From a bacterium (GTDB lineage Bacteria > Patescibacteria > Saccharimonadia > Saccharimonadales > UBA4665), in the NCBI GenBank assembly GCA_021778165.1, contig JAJYCU010000001.1, forward strand, positions 1-17,536: a DNA stretch of 17,536 nucleotides, given 5' to 3'. The translations under genes were made by a program, and so were the position numbers. The notes below the pieces were generated by a model. The model ran no database searches, was not told the origin of the DNA, and saw only the letters and a list, made by a program, of their open reading frames with translations. Positions 8,011 to 16,140 of the stretch are shown here, in pieces (the first letter of the stretch is position 1; the number at the start of each line of letters is the position of its first letter).

Positions 8011-11000
8011 TAATAGAGACTCTTCGAATTTTCTAATCCCTGCTATTGTTGATGGCCAATCCGGTTTATTAAAATCTAAAGCCATTACTTGTTTCCAAAC
8101 AGCGTCAAGTAATTGTATTATTCTTTCCATTTCAATCGGATTTGGAATTAATTTAAGTTCTTTTATCTTGCCATCTTCGTCTGGATCGATAAATAATATC
8201 GACATTGAAGATACTTGAAAGTTTTTGAATTGAGTACTGTTTTTAAGTAAGATTTGATAAAAATATAGTTGATGTTGGTGGATTAATGAATTAGCATCAT
8301 CTTTCCAGAGTGTTACTGGTCTTTGAGTTTTATAATCAATAATTTCGATTGTTTTTTCTTTGTTATTTATATTAATACGATCGATCTTACCTTTTAATTT
8401 AACATCTCCCAGAACAACACCCTTATCATTAAGAGAATACTCACTAATACTTGGCGCAATCAGCCAATCCCGCTTGTCTTTAAAGAAAGTAGTTAAAGCT
8501 CTCTCGCCCCTTTCTTTTAGTTTTTCGACTAGTCTAGGTGCAACGGTTTGGTTTGAAAGTTTTTGATTAAATTTTTCGATTATCAGTACTTCATTATTAA
8601 AAGATGGATTTTCGGCCATAGTATTAGATAACCATTCTAAGGTCGAGTGGATAGCGTTTCCATAGGCTAAGGCTGGACTCTGTGATTCAGGAAAACGCAG
8701 AATGTGTTTGATTAAAAATTTATCTGGTCCAGCTGATACTAAATCTAGATATGAGTTGAAATTAGTTGGGGTTAGAGCGAAGTTTTCTAAAAGAGTTTTA
8801 ATGTAGTCTCTGAATTTATCTGAATTTAATTCATCTAAATGTCTTTGATACCAACTGTATGAGAGATCAGTTAAGTGCATTAAGTTGTCAGTAGATTCTA
8901 TGATTTTGACGAACTGGCCTTTATCATCTATTAGCGGACTAAAAAGCTTATTATCCTTAAAATCTTCTTCAAGAAATGTCAGCGGTGATGTTTTTGAATT
9001 ATTTATATCACTCGTAGAGTTTAGTAAGAATAGTTTAGATTTAGCTCTAGATAGTGCAACGTAGAATAGCCTTAACTTTTCATTTTGATTATCTATTTCG
9101 TAGTTAATAAAATTAAGAGTTGGTGGTAAGTTAAAATTATTTTGATTATTAGATTTTGAAGTGTCCCATGTTTCTTGATTTACGTTTAGTAATATGACAG
9201 TGTCAAATTCCCTGCCCTTAGCTTTATGAGCGGTTAGTAATTCTACTTTATTAGTCGAATTACTTGATGGTTCATTTGATAAGATAATTTGTTCATTCTC
9301 AATGTTTAAATCGATATAATTTATAAAATCAACTAGAGACAAGACTTGATGTTTTGATTTTTGATATCGTCGAAATTCACGTCTTAAAACAAATAAGTTA
9401 TCGATTAATAAATGATAGCCCTGGAAGTTGTTTACTTTTTTAAAATAATAATCGTAAAAATTTGATTGATAGCGACTTTCATTGTAAATTTTCGAACCAA
9501 TTATGAAATCTAAAATTTCATCAGCACTATAGAATAATAGTTTTTGAGATAAAGAATTAATAAACAAAGCAATTTTTTTAGTTTTTGGTTCCGCTAGGAG
9601 GAGATTATTCCAAGCAGTTCTTGATTGGTGTGATTTGATAGATATGTTTACGATAAATTCGCTTTCAAATTCTAGAAATGGCATTGATAAAACCTCAGAC
9701 CACAATTGATTAATATCTGATTCGTTTTGTTCTGTTTTGCTTAGTAAACAAATTAACCTGATAATTGTGATAAGTTGCATAATAAGAGGGTCTTTTAAAA
9801 TATCATCACGTCTTTCATAAGTAATTTCAATCCCCTTTGCTTTTAAATATGGTAGTAGCGATTCGAGATAACGGTGTTTAGGCGCAATTATAGCGACCGA
9901 ACTTGTTAGGCTTAATTCTGATTTAACGATCGATATTAGGTGGCCGTAGAGGCTAATTTGATTGCTAAAATTTACTCTTTCAATGATTGAGGTTTTTGAG
10001 ATGTCTGGATTTGCATTCACTAATTGTTTTCTAGAAATTGGGATTTCATCACTTATCTTATCAGTAATTTTATTAGCAATTGCATCAAAAAAGTTAATGA
10101 TATTTTGACTAGAGCGATAGTTCTCTGACAATGAAATGACTAATACATCACTATATTTTTGATAAAACTTAATCATGTGAGAGTAGTTGGCACCTTGGAA
10201 GCTGTAGATAGCCTGATTATCATCACCAACAATCATTAGGTTCGGTTTATTTTCATTGACTGGGTTATCGACTAATAATTCCACCAAATGGTTTTGAGCC
10301 TCATTACTGTCTTGGAATTCATCAACCATAATGTATTGGTATTTTTCCTGGAGTGAATATTTAAATTCAAGATTATTTTCTAGTTTAGATATAACTTGAA
10401 CGATCATGTCAGAATAATCAATCATTTCTTTTTCCATTAATGATGAGTTATAGGATTTATAAATATCAACCATTCCACTAAGTAATTTATATGATTTGGT
10501 CCATTTAATAACTAAACGATTTTGTCCGTTTTTATCTAACCAATTTTTCTTGAAATTAGTCATGGGTTTAGTTGAATTCAACTCATAAAAATCTTCAACT
10601 GCTTGCTTTAAATCATACTTAAAGTAGTAGGCCAGATTATTTATTTTTAATCTACTTAAAATCTGATTAGTTTCATATTCGCTAGTTATTTTTAGTATTT
10701 TCTCTAAGCTAGTAATAGATTTTTTATTTATTTTGATGAGATTATCATTTTCAATTTCGAATAAATTATCAATTTCTTTGATGAAAATTAGGTCGTTTTC
10801 AATTATTTTAAATAAATCATCTGGAGTTAAAAGGTTATTTTTAAGACTATTTATTAGGTTATTTATTTTCGGAAGTTGCCTTTTATTTTTTAGTGAACTT
10901 GGGTAATCAAGTTCATCTTGGATTTGTTTGATTAGTTCAATTGAATTTAGGTTATTTATTGGTTCGAAAGCCAGAAAATCTTCAAAATAAAATGAATTAT

Positions 11001-11301
11001 CACGAATTACAGATGCTCCAAAACCATGATAAGTCATGATGCTTACTTTGTAAGCCTCATTACCAATTAATGAGTAGAGTCTAGCTCGCATTGTCTCGAC
11101 GGCTGAATCAGTATAGGTTAGACACAAAATATTTTCAGCTAATGTGTCGCTATTTTCTAAGATATAGGCAATTCTGGTAGATAGTAGTTGTGTTTTACCG
11201 GTGCCTGGACCAGCCAGTACCATAATAGGCCCCTCAGTTTCACTGACCGCTTTTAATTGAGATGGATTTAAATTTTTTAGAGCTTTTTGATAATTATTCA
11301 T
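7990..11301 (-). CDS. UvrD/Rep-type DNA helicase fused to a RecB-like nuclease domain
   Basis: A 1103-residue superfamily 1 helicase with a C-terminal PD-(D/E)XK nuclease, most likely an end-processing or recombination-repair enzyme of the AddA/AdnA type. Helicase motifs: Walker A GPGTGKT (31-37), motif Ia around LTYTDSAVETMRARL (61-75), VDEFQD (326-331), GDDNQAIYSFQGA (359-371), ENYRSS (393-398), TAHKAKGREFDTV (690-702) and LFYVALSRAK (745-754). Nuclease motifs: GNAIHSTLEW with H885, GKIDRI with D974, IIDYKT with D989 and K991, and the downstream HQHQ at 1008-1011. Only two cysteines (C60, C518) are visible, so the four-cysteine iron-sulphur staple of AddB-type nucleases is absent. It lies 36 bases after ndh with a GGAG site four bases from its ATG. 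No partner subunit gene is adjacent. Confidence 0.93.
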   Translation of the reverse strand: MNNYQKALKNLNPSQLKAVSETEGPIMVLAGPGTGKTQLLSTRIAYILENSDTLAENILCLTYTDSAVETMRARLYSLIGNEAYKVSIMTYHGFGASVIRDNSFYFEDFLAFEPINNLNSIELIKQIQDELDYPSSLKNKRQLPKINNLINSLKNNLLTPDDLFKIIENDLIFIKEIDNLFEIENDNLIKINKKSITSLEKILKITSEYETNQILSRLKINNLAYYFKYDLKQAVEDFYELNSTKPMTNFKKNWLDKNGQNRLVIKWTKSYKLLSGMVDIYKSYNSSLMEKEMIDYSDMIVQVISKLENNLEFKYSLQEKYQYIMVDEFQDSNEAQNHLVELLVDNPVNENKPNLMIVGDDNQAIYSFQGANYSHMIKFYQKYSDVLVISLSENYRSSQNIINFFDAIANKITDKISDEIPISRKQLVNANPDISKTSIIERVNFSNQISLYGHLISIVKSELSLTSSVAIIAPKHRYLESLLPYLKAKGIEITYERRDDILKDPLIMQLITIIRLICLLSKTEQNESDINQLWSEVLSMPFLEFESEFIVNISIKSHQSRTAWNNLLLAEPKTKKIALFINSLSQKLLFYSADEILDFIIGSKIYNESRYQSNFYDYYFKKVNNFQGYHLLIDNLFVLRREFRRYQKSKHQVLSLVDFINYIDLNIENEQIILSNEPSSNSTNKVELLTAHKAKGREFDTVILLNVNQETWDTSKSNNQNNFNLPPTLNFINYEIDNQNEKLRLFYVALSRAKSKLFLLNSTSDINNSKTSPLTFLEEDFKDNKLFSPLIDDKGQFVKIIESTDNLMHLTDLSYSWYQRHLDELNSDKFRDYIKTLLENFALTPTNFNSYLDLVSAGPDKFLIKHILRFPESQSPALAYGNAIHSTLEWLSNTMAENPSFNNEVLIIEKFNQKLSNQTVAPRLVEKLKERGERALTTFFKDKRDWLIAPSISEYSLNDKGVVLGDVKLKGKIDRININNKEKTIEIIDYKTQRPVTLWKDDANSLIHQHQLYFYQILLKNSTQFKNFQVSSMSILFIDPDEDGKIKELKLIPNPIEMERIIQLLDAVWKQVMALDFNKPDWPSTIAGIRKFEESLLNKNTTL

Positions 11302-11337
11302 TTAACTCCAATTTAGTTAAATTTTTTAAAATCTAGA

Positions 11338-12543
11338 TTATAAATTATTTTGAGTTGAACAGTAAATGCAATCATTTGGTTCATCAGCAAAACTTTCTAG
11401 CCAAAGTTTAAAAGCTTGAGATAGCGGTAGTAGTTTTAAATAACCATCTAGGTCACCAAATTGCCTAAGTATAGCTGCACTAAAGCCAAATAGACTGATC
11501 TTTTTATAACTAAATCCAGCCCATTTTTTACCAACTGGGATGATTGAAATCGGAACTTTAGGACAATATGATCGCATCATTTTATTTTTTTTCTGCCTGA
11601 TAATGTTGTTTGCGATAAATACCCCATCATTTAATGCGGTCTGAGCTAATCCACTATAAGGTGTTGAAGCGTTATCACCTGCTATAAAAATATCTTCTTC
11701 TGTTTGGAGATAAACATCAGTTGTGACTTTGCCACGTTTGTTAATAATAAACTCGTTATTTTTATAAAATGGATTTGTTGATACACCGGCAGTCCAGATT
11801 ACTGTATTAGAATCTTGACCGGTACCATTAATAAAAAGTTGATTTTCATTTAAGCCTGTTACGGCGCTGTTTAATTTAACACTAACTCCAAGCTTTGCTA
11901 AACGGTGGGCTATTTGTTGGCTATATTTTTTACTAAACATTGGCAGTAGTTGGTTTCTTGCTTCAATTAATTCAACCCTAACTGTCTTGTGTTCGATATC
12001 ATGAAGATCCATTAAATAGTTAATATATTCCGGTAATCTTGAAGCTAGTTCAATGCCAGTTGGACCCGCTCCAATCACGAAATAGTTATGATCCGGCCTT
12101 TTATTAGTTAATAAATAATCATGTAAATGGCGGTTGAATTTAATAACTTCTGGTTCGGATTTAACGCTATATGAAAATTTATCCAGCCCATCAATATTAA
12201 AGTAATTAGCTACTTCACCCATTGATAAGATTAATTTGTCATAACTATGAGTACTGTTATCTTCGAGTATAATTTGTTTTGACTTTCGGTCTATTGAAAC
12301 TGCTTTGCCGTGAACTAAATTAACGTTCTTTTTGTTAAAAATATGGGACAATTCAATTGAGGTTAAATTTGTTTTTTGACCGAGTGCCGAATGGAATAAG
12401 GTTGGGTAATATACTAAATATGGTAGATCAGAGATTAAGGTAATATTAAAAAGTTCTGAATAGGAAGCTAATTTTAAAGCACTTTTTACACCTCCAAATC
12501 CACCACCAACCACAATAATATTTGTTTTTTTATTTGACTTCAT
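11338..12543 (-). CDS. ndh: Type II NADH:quinone oxidoreductase (NDH-2 family)
   Basis: A 401-residue two-dinucleotide-domain flavoprotein that should pass electrons from NADH to membrane quinone without pumping protons. It shows the FAD loop GGGFGG (13-18), the NADH loop GAGPTGIELA (158-167), VIWTAGVSTNP (248-258), the FAD-binding IFIAGDNA (285-292) and AQTALNDG (300-307), close to the quinone-site signature of the family. The C-terminal stretch 367-385 looks amphipathic, as expected for membrane attachment. Sulfide:quinone oxidoreductase is the main alternative but its conserved catalytic cysteines are missing; the only cysteines are C327 and a terminal C392-I-Y-C395 pair. It is divergent from the flavin dehydrogenase gene and leads into the helicase gene. 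Confidence 0.86.
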   Translation of the reverse strand: MKSNKKTNIIVVGGGFGGVKSALKLASYSELFNITLISDLPYLVYYPTLFHSALGQKTNLTSIELSHIFNKKNVNLVHGKAVSIDRKSKQIILEDNSTHSYDKLILSMGEVANYFNIDGLDKFSYSVKSEPEVIKFNRHLHDYLLTNKRPDHNYFVIGAGPTGIELASRLPEYINYLMDLHDIEHKTVRVELIEARNQLLPMFSKKYSQQIAHRLAKLGVSVKLNSAVTGLNENQLFINGTGQDSNTVIWTAGVSTNPFYKNNEFIINKRGKVTTDVYLQTEEDIFIAGDNASTPYSGLAQTALNDGVFIANNIIRQKKNKMMRSYCPKVPISIIPVGKKWAGFSYKKISLFGFSAAILRQFGDLDGYLKLLPLSQAFKLWLESFADEPNDCIYCSTQNNL

Positions 12544-12552
12544 CTAAGTATT

Positions 12553-12580
12553 ATTTTAACAAAAATCACAATAAAGTAAA
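12553..12580 (-). promoter_or_regulatory. Promoter of ndh, predicted near-leaderless
   Basis: Minus strand: TTTACT (12575-12580), a 16-base spacer and TAAAAT (12553-12558), with TG in the extended -10 position (12560-12561). The -10 ends nine bases before the ATG (12541-12543), predicting a leader of about 2-3 nt and no ribosome binding site. Confidence 0.55.
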
Positions 12581-12593
12581 AATCTTTAAATTG
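12569..12593. promoter_or_regulatory. Imperfect inverted repeat between the divergent ndh and dehydrogenase promoters
   Basis: TAAAG (12572-12576), seven bases, then CTTTA (12584-12588). It extends to CAATAAAG on the left and CTTTA-AA-TTG on the right, with two extra bases in the right arm. It overlaps the -35 boxes of both promoters and could be an operator, but the region is very A+T-rich and chance is a real possibility. Confidence 0.25.
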
Positions 12594-12614
12594 TTTATGC
12601 TTTTAGTATATAAT
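12585..12614 (+). promoter_or_regulatory. Promoter of the FAD-linked dehydrogenase, predicted near-leaderless
   Basis: TTTAAA (12585-12590), an 18-base spacer and a perfect TATAAT (12609-12614). The -10 ends 11 bases before the ATG at 12626, predicting a leader of about 4-5 nt. Its -35 lies four bases from the ndh -35 on the other strand. Confidence 0.6.
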
Positions 12615-12625
12615 TAAAAATTGTA

Positions 12626-14290
12626 ATGGATAAATTCGTTGAAGAGCTTAGAAAACTTGGTTTTAAAGGTGAAACAGATGACTCGAATGATAGCTTAGAG
12701 TTTTATTCTCATGACGCTTCTTTATTTGAAATTAAGCCAAGCTTAATTGTTTTTCCGAGAAATTCAGACGATATTAAAATTTTAGTTAATTTAGTTAAAG
12801 ATAATAAAGAATTTAATCCAAACCTTTCTTTAACAGCCCGTTCAGCCGGTACAGATATGGCTGGTGGAGCTATTAATGATTCTATAATTATTGATTTTAC
12901 GAAGCATTTAAATAATATAGATTCTGTTAGTTCGACAGAAGCAACAACTCAACCAGGTGTTTATTATAGGGATTTTGAAAAAGCAACTCTAAAACATAAT
13001 GCCTTAATGCCGAGTTACCCCGCTTCTAGGGATTTAGCTTCCGTTGGTGGTATCGCGGCTAATAATTCGGGTGGTGAGAAATCTTTAGAATATGGTAAGA
13101 CAACTGAATATGTAAAAAAATTAACTGTTGTACTGGCTGATGGTAATGAATATGTCTTGCAGGCACTTCATAAAGACCATTTAGATGAAATGATGGCCCA
13201 AGATAGTTTTATTGGTAACATTTATAAACAAGTCTACCAATTATGTGAAGACAACTATGACTTAATAAAAACTGCTAAACCTAAGGTTAGTAAGAATTCA
13301 ATGGGCTATAACCTTTGGGATGTGTGGAACAGAGAGACAAAGCTGTTTGATATCACAAAATTATTTGTTGGTTCAGAAGGAACGCTTGGAATGATTACTG
13401 ATATTACCTTTCGACTAGTACCTTATAAAAAACATAGTGGTCTACTAGTACTATTTTTAAAGGATATGGATGCACTTGGCGAAATAATTCCAAAGGTCTT
13501 AGAGTATCATCCAGCAACTTTTGAAAGTTTTGATGACCAAACTTTAATTTTATCATTGAAGTTTATGGGCAGTTTTTTAAAAATGCTTGGAGTTAAAAAG
13601 TTTATAAAACTTTTAATCTCTCTTATTCCTGATGGCTTACAATTAATTAAAGGAATTCCCAAATTAATATTAATGGTTGAATTTACTTCAGATAGTGAAG
13701 AAGAAGTTAGACAAAAGGTTAAGATTCTCCATCGAGAACTCAAACAATATAAGGCAAGATATGAGATTAATGGATTTGAAGAAGATCCGACTGAAGGGTC
13801 TTCTGAAAAGTTCTGGATTATGAGACGTCAAAGTTTTCAGTTACTTAGATCTAAAGTTAAGGATAAACATACTGCACCATTTATTGACGATTTAATAGTT
13901 AGACCAGAATTTTTAGTTAAATTTTTACCGCAGCTGAGAACTATCATTAAAAAATATAAATTATTTGCCACAATTGCTGGACATATGGGAGATGGTAATT
14001 TCCATATAATCCCATTAATGAAGCTTGAAGATGAATCAGAAAAAGCCAAACTATTGCCTGCTATGAAAGAGGTAAATGATTTAGTTTTGTCATTCGATGG
14101 ATCTTTATCTGGCGAACACAATGACGGACTAGTTAGGGGCCCTTGGTTAAAAAATCAATTCGGTGAAGAAATTCTAGGTTTATTCAAGGAAGTAAAAACT
14201 ATTTTCGATAAACAGAATATATTTAACCCTCATAAAAAATCCGATTCTGATTGGGATTTTAGCTACTCACATATTCGTGATAAATTCTAA
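12626..14290 (+). CDS. FAD-linked D-lactate/glycolate-type dehydrogenase
   Basis: A 554-residue flavoprotein of the VAO/PCMH fold (FAD_binding_4 plus FAD-oxidase_C), the family of D-lactate dehydrogenase and GlcD. FAD-binding features: ARSAGTDMAGGA (71-82), QPGVYYRDF (109-117), SVGGIAANNSGGEKS (139-153) and FVGSEGTLGMITD (247-259). Substrate-domain features: GHMGDGNFH (452-460), SGEHNDGLVRG (495-505) with E497 and H498, and the terminal IFNPHKK (532-538). No iron-sulphur domain is fused, so electrons probably go to quinone or to a partner. Residues 312-350 form a hydrophobic, lysine-dotted insert that may bind the membrane. Substrate is inferred from family and context (D-lactate most likely). 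The next gene starts nine bases downstream. Confidence 0.87.
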   Translation: MDKFVEELRKLGFKGETDDSNDSLEFYSHDASLFEIKPSLIVFPRNSDDIKILVNLVKDNKEFNPNLSLTARSAGTDMAGGAINDSIIIDFTKHLNNIDSVSSTEATTQPGVYYRDFEKATLKHNALMPSYPASRDLASVGGIAANNSGGEKSLEYGKTTEYVKKLTVVLADGNEYVLQALHKDHLDEMMAQDSFIGNIYKQVYQLCEDNYDLIKTAKPKVSKNSMGYNLWDVWNRETKLFDITKLFVGSEGTLGMITDITFRLVPYKKHSGLLVLFLKDMDALGEIIPKVLEYHPATFESFDDQTLILSLKFMGSFLKMLGVKKFIKLLISLIPDGLQLIKGIPKLILMVEFTSDSEEEVRQKVKILHRELKQYKARYEINGFEEDPTEGSSEKFWIMRRQSFQLLRSKVKDKHTAPFIDDLIVRPEFLVKFLPQLRTIIKKYKLFATIAGHMGDGNFHIIPLMKLEDESEKAKLLPAMKEVNDLVLSFDGSLSGEHNDGLVRGPWLKNQFGEEILGLFKEVKTIFDKQNIFNPHKKSDSDWDFSYSHIRDKF

Positions 14291-14299
14291 TTTTTTTAG

Positions 14300-15196
14300 A
14301 TGAATCAAGTTTGGCCAAATAAATTTATAATTTTAATTAAAATATTTGCGGCCTTTTGGATTATCGATGGCTTATTGCAATTTCAACCAAATTTACTAAG
14401 TTCAAAATTTATCAATCATTTAATTAAACCATTATTTGTTGGCGACAATCATTTTATTCTTAGTTTAAGTAATTTTTTTAATCACTTATTCTTATTGAAT
14501 TCAGTTTTTTTTGGATTATTAATTGGTCTTATTCAAATAGCTATAGGTATTTTAATTTGGAAACCTTCATTTCAAAAGATTGGTTTAAGAATTTCAATTT
14601 TTTGGTCTGCATTTATTTGGGTTTTTGGTCAGAATTTTGGTGGGCTAATTAATCATCAATTTAATTATTTAACTGGTGCCCCGGGTCCAGCCTTAATTTA
14701 TTTAATTCTGTCTTGTATATTTTTACTCTTTTTAAACAATAAGAAAGTTAAAGCTTTAGCTCTAGCGAATTTTGCCTGGCTATTTTTTTGGCTTGGTCAA
14801 ATTATCTCTCTCTTTATTTTCAATGATTCAATAAGGATGACCTTAAAAATGAGATCTTATCAAAATTTACCGATTAAACTTAGCTTGATTGATCATACTT
14901 TTTATAACTTTACTTATCTGCAGACTAATTTTGTTTTCTTAATTATTTTAATTTTTAGTTTATTATTTGCTTTTTCTATCTTTTTTAAACCGTTACTGAA
15001 AAAGACATTAACTTATTTAGCTTTTTTGTATTTATTTATTATCTTTCTATTCTTTCAGAATTTTGGGGCTTATAGTAGCGGATTAATGACTGACGTAGGT
15101 TTATTACCTTTGATGATTCTACTTGGTATTATAATTACAGATGTTAGAAAATTTGAGATTAACAGATTAATTAATTTTGAGAAATTTTTAACCTAA
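14300..15196 (+). CDS. Uncharacterised eight-segment membrane protein between dehydrogenase and oxidase genes
   Basis: A 298-residue, very hydrophobic protein with about eight membrane segments and no function I can assign. It seems to be an internal duplication. The first half has W20-IIDGLLQFQPN and ends in FGQNFGGL with TGAPGPALIYLIL (109-137). The second half has W164 and ends in FFQNFGAY with MTDVGLLPLMILLG (251-276). The distance from Trp to the QNFG motif is about 90 residues in both halves, matching a four-helix unit (DoxX-like in size). The WxxDGxLQxQP and TGAPG patterns resemble uncharacterised membrane proteins I associate with actinobacteria, from memory only. It lies nine bases after the dehydrogenase and 24 before cyoA, so a role in electron transfer or oxidase assembly is inferred from position. 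Confidence 0.7.
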   Translation: MNQVWPNKFIILIKIFAAFWIIDGLLQFQPNLLSSKFINHLIKPLFVGDNHFILSLSNFFNHLFLLNSVFFGLLIGLIQIAIGILIWKPSFQKIGLRISIFWSAFIWVFGQNFGGLINHQFNYLTGAPGPALIYLILSCIFLLFLNNKKVKALALANFAWLFFWLGQIISLFIFNDSIRMTLKMRSYQNLPIKLSLIDHTFYNFTYLQTNFVFLIILIFSLLFAFSIFFKPLLKKTLTYLAFLYLFIIFLFFQNFGAYSSGLMTDVGLLPLMILLGIIITDVRKFEINRLINFEKFLT

Positions 15197-15203
15197 AAAG
15201 TAA

Positions 15204-15209
15204 TATAAT
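15204..15209 (+). promoter_or_regulatory. Candidate -10 element of cyoA, predicted near-leaderless
   Basis: A perfect TATAAT ends 11 bases before the cyoA ATG (15221). No convincing -35 is seen at the normal distance (bases near 15181-15186 are GAAATT). Read-through from the dehydrogenase promoter is also likely, as no terminator lies between. Confidence 0.45.
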
Positions 15210-15220
15210 ATCTTTATTAG

Positions 15221-16138
15221 ATGAAGCATAAGAATAAAAAATATATAATTATAACTTTAATAGTCCTTCTCGGCTTACTTCTTGTTTGGTTTATTAATTA
15301 TTTGTCGACTCTTAATTTTGAGATTCTAAATCCAAAGGGTCCAATAGCGGCTGGTGAAAAACATCTTATGCTCGTAGCTCTGATTTTATCCCTGTTTGTT
15401 TTAATTCCAGTCTATGGTCTTTTGATTGGTTTTTCGCTTAGATATCGACAATCAAATAAGAAAGCAAAGTATTCGCCTAATTGGGATAAAAATATATTCC
15501 TCGAGACTTCCTGGTGGGTTTTACCAGCTATCCTGATTGGAATATTAGGATATTACACTTGGACTAGTTCGCATAGTCTAAACCCATATAAGCCAATTAC
15601 ATCGAAAAACCAGGCAGTTACAATTGATGTTATTGCTCTCGATTGGCGTTGGTTATTTATCTATCCAAAAGATCAGATCTCGACAATGAATTATTTGGTT
15701 ATTCCAACAAATCATCCAGTGAATTTTTATATAACATCTGACGGACCAATGAATTCATTTTGGGTACCTCAACTTGCTGGTCAGATCTACGCTATGGCAG
15801 GTATGAGTACTGAACTACATTTAATGGCATATAACAGTGGAAATTATCGTGGATTATCAGCAAATCTTAGTGGTATTGGATTTTCAAGTATGTCTTTTAA
15901 TGTCAAAGCTGTCTCGCCAAAGAATTACCTGAATTTTATTAGTCAAACTAAAAAAATGTCCAATTCTCTTTCTTATAATGACTTTTTAAATCTAGCTAAG
16001 CCTAAAATTGATCCATCAACCATGACATTTAATCATACTAATGGACTGATTTATGTTAAGCTTATAGATAGTTATATGGCTGGGAAAAACATAAATAATT
16101 CAATTAAGACAAATTCTAATAAAGCGATGGGAATGTAA
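15221..16138 (+). CDS. cyoA: Cytochrome bo3 quinol oxidase subunit II
   Basis: A 305-residue subunit II with a hydrophobic N-terminal segment (about 9-27), two membrane helices (about 48-72 and 95-113) and a periplasmic cupredoxin-like domain. [17 protein letters not shown] (75-91), DWRWLFIYP (141-149), [19 protein letters not shown] (177-195) and [10 protein letters not shown] (217-226) closely follow E. coli CyoA as I remember it. The protein has no cysteine. The CuA ligands are therefore absent, which fits a quinol and not a cytochrome c oxidase, and the lipobox cysteine that anchors E. coli CyoA is also missing, so the N-terminal segment probably stays as an uncleaved membrane anchor. The stop lies two bases before the cyoB ATG. 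Confidence 0.95.
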   Translation: MKHKNKKYIIITLIVLLGLLLVWFINYLSTLNFEILNPKGPIAAGEKHLMLVALILSLFVLIPVYGLLIGFSLRYRQSNKKAKYSPNWDKNIFLETSWWVLPAILIGILGYYTWTSSHSLNPYKPITSKNQAVTIDVIALDWRWLFIYPKDQISTMNYLVIPTNHPVNFYITSDGPMNSFWVPQLAGQIYAMAGMSTELHLMAYNSGNYRGLSANLSGIGFSSMSFNVKAVSPKNYLNFISQTKKMSNSLSYNDFLNLAKPKIDPSTMTFNHTNGLIYVKLIDSYMAGKNINNSIKTNSNKAMGM

Positions 16139-16140
16139 TT

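Noticed and set aside
11338..12543. Sulfide:quinone oxidoreductase as identity of the NDH-2-like protein
   Set aside because: The catalytic cysteines of that family are absent in the core, and WTAGV and the AQTAL region fit NDH-2 better.
14291..14299. T-run after the dehydrogenase stop as a terminator
   Set aside because: The only stem in front (AAATT/AATTT) would have a two-base loop, and the next gene starts immediately, so read-through is expected.
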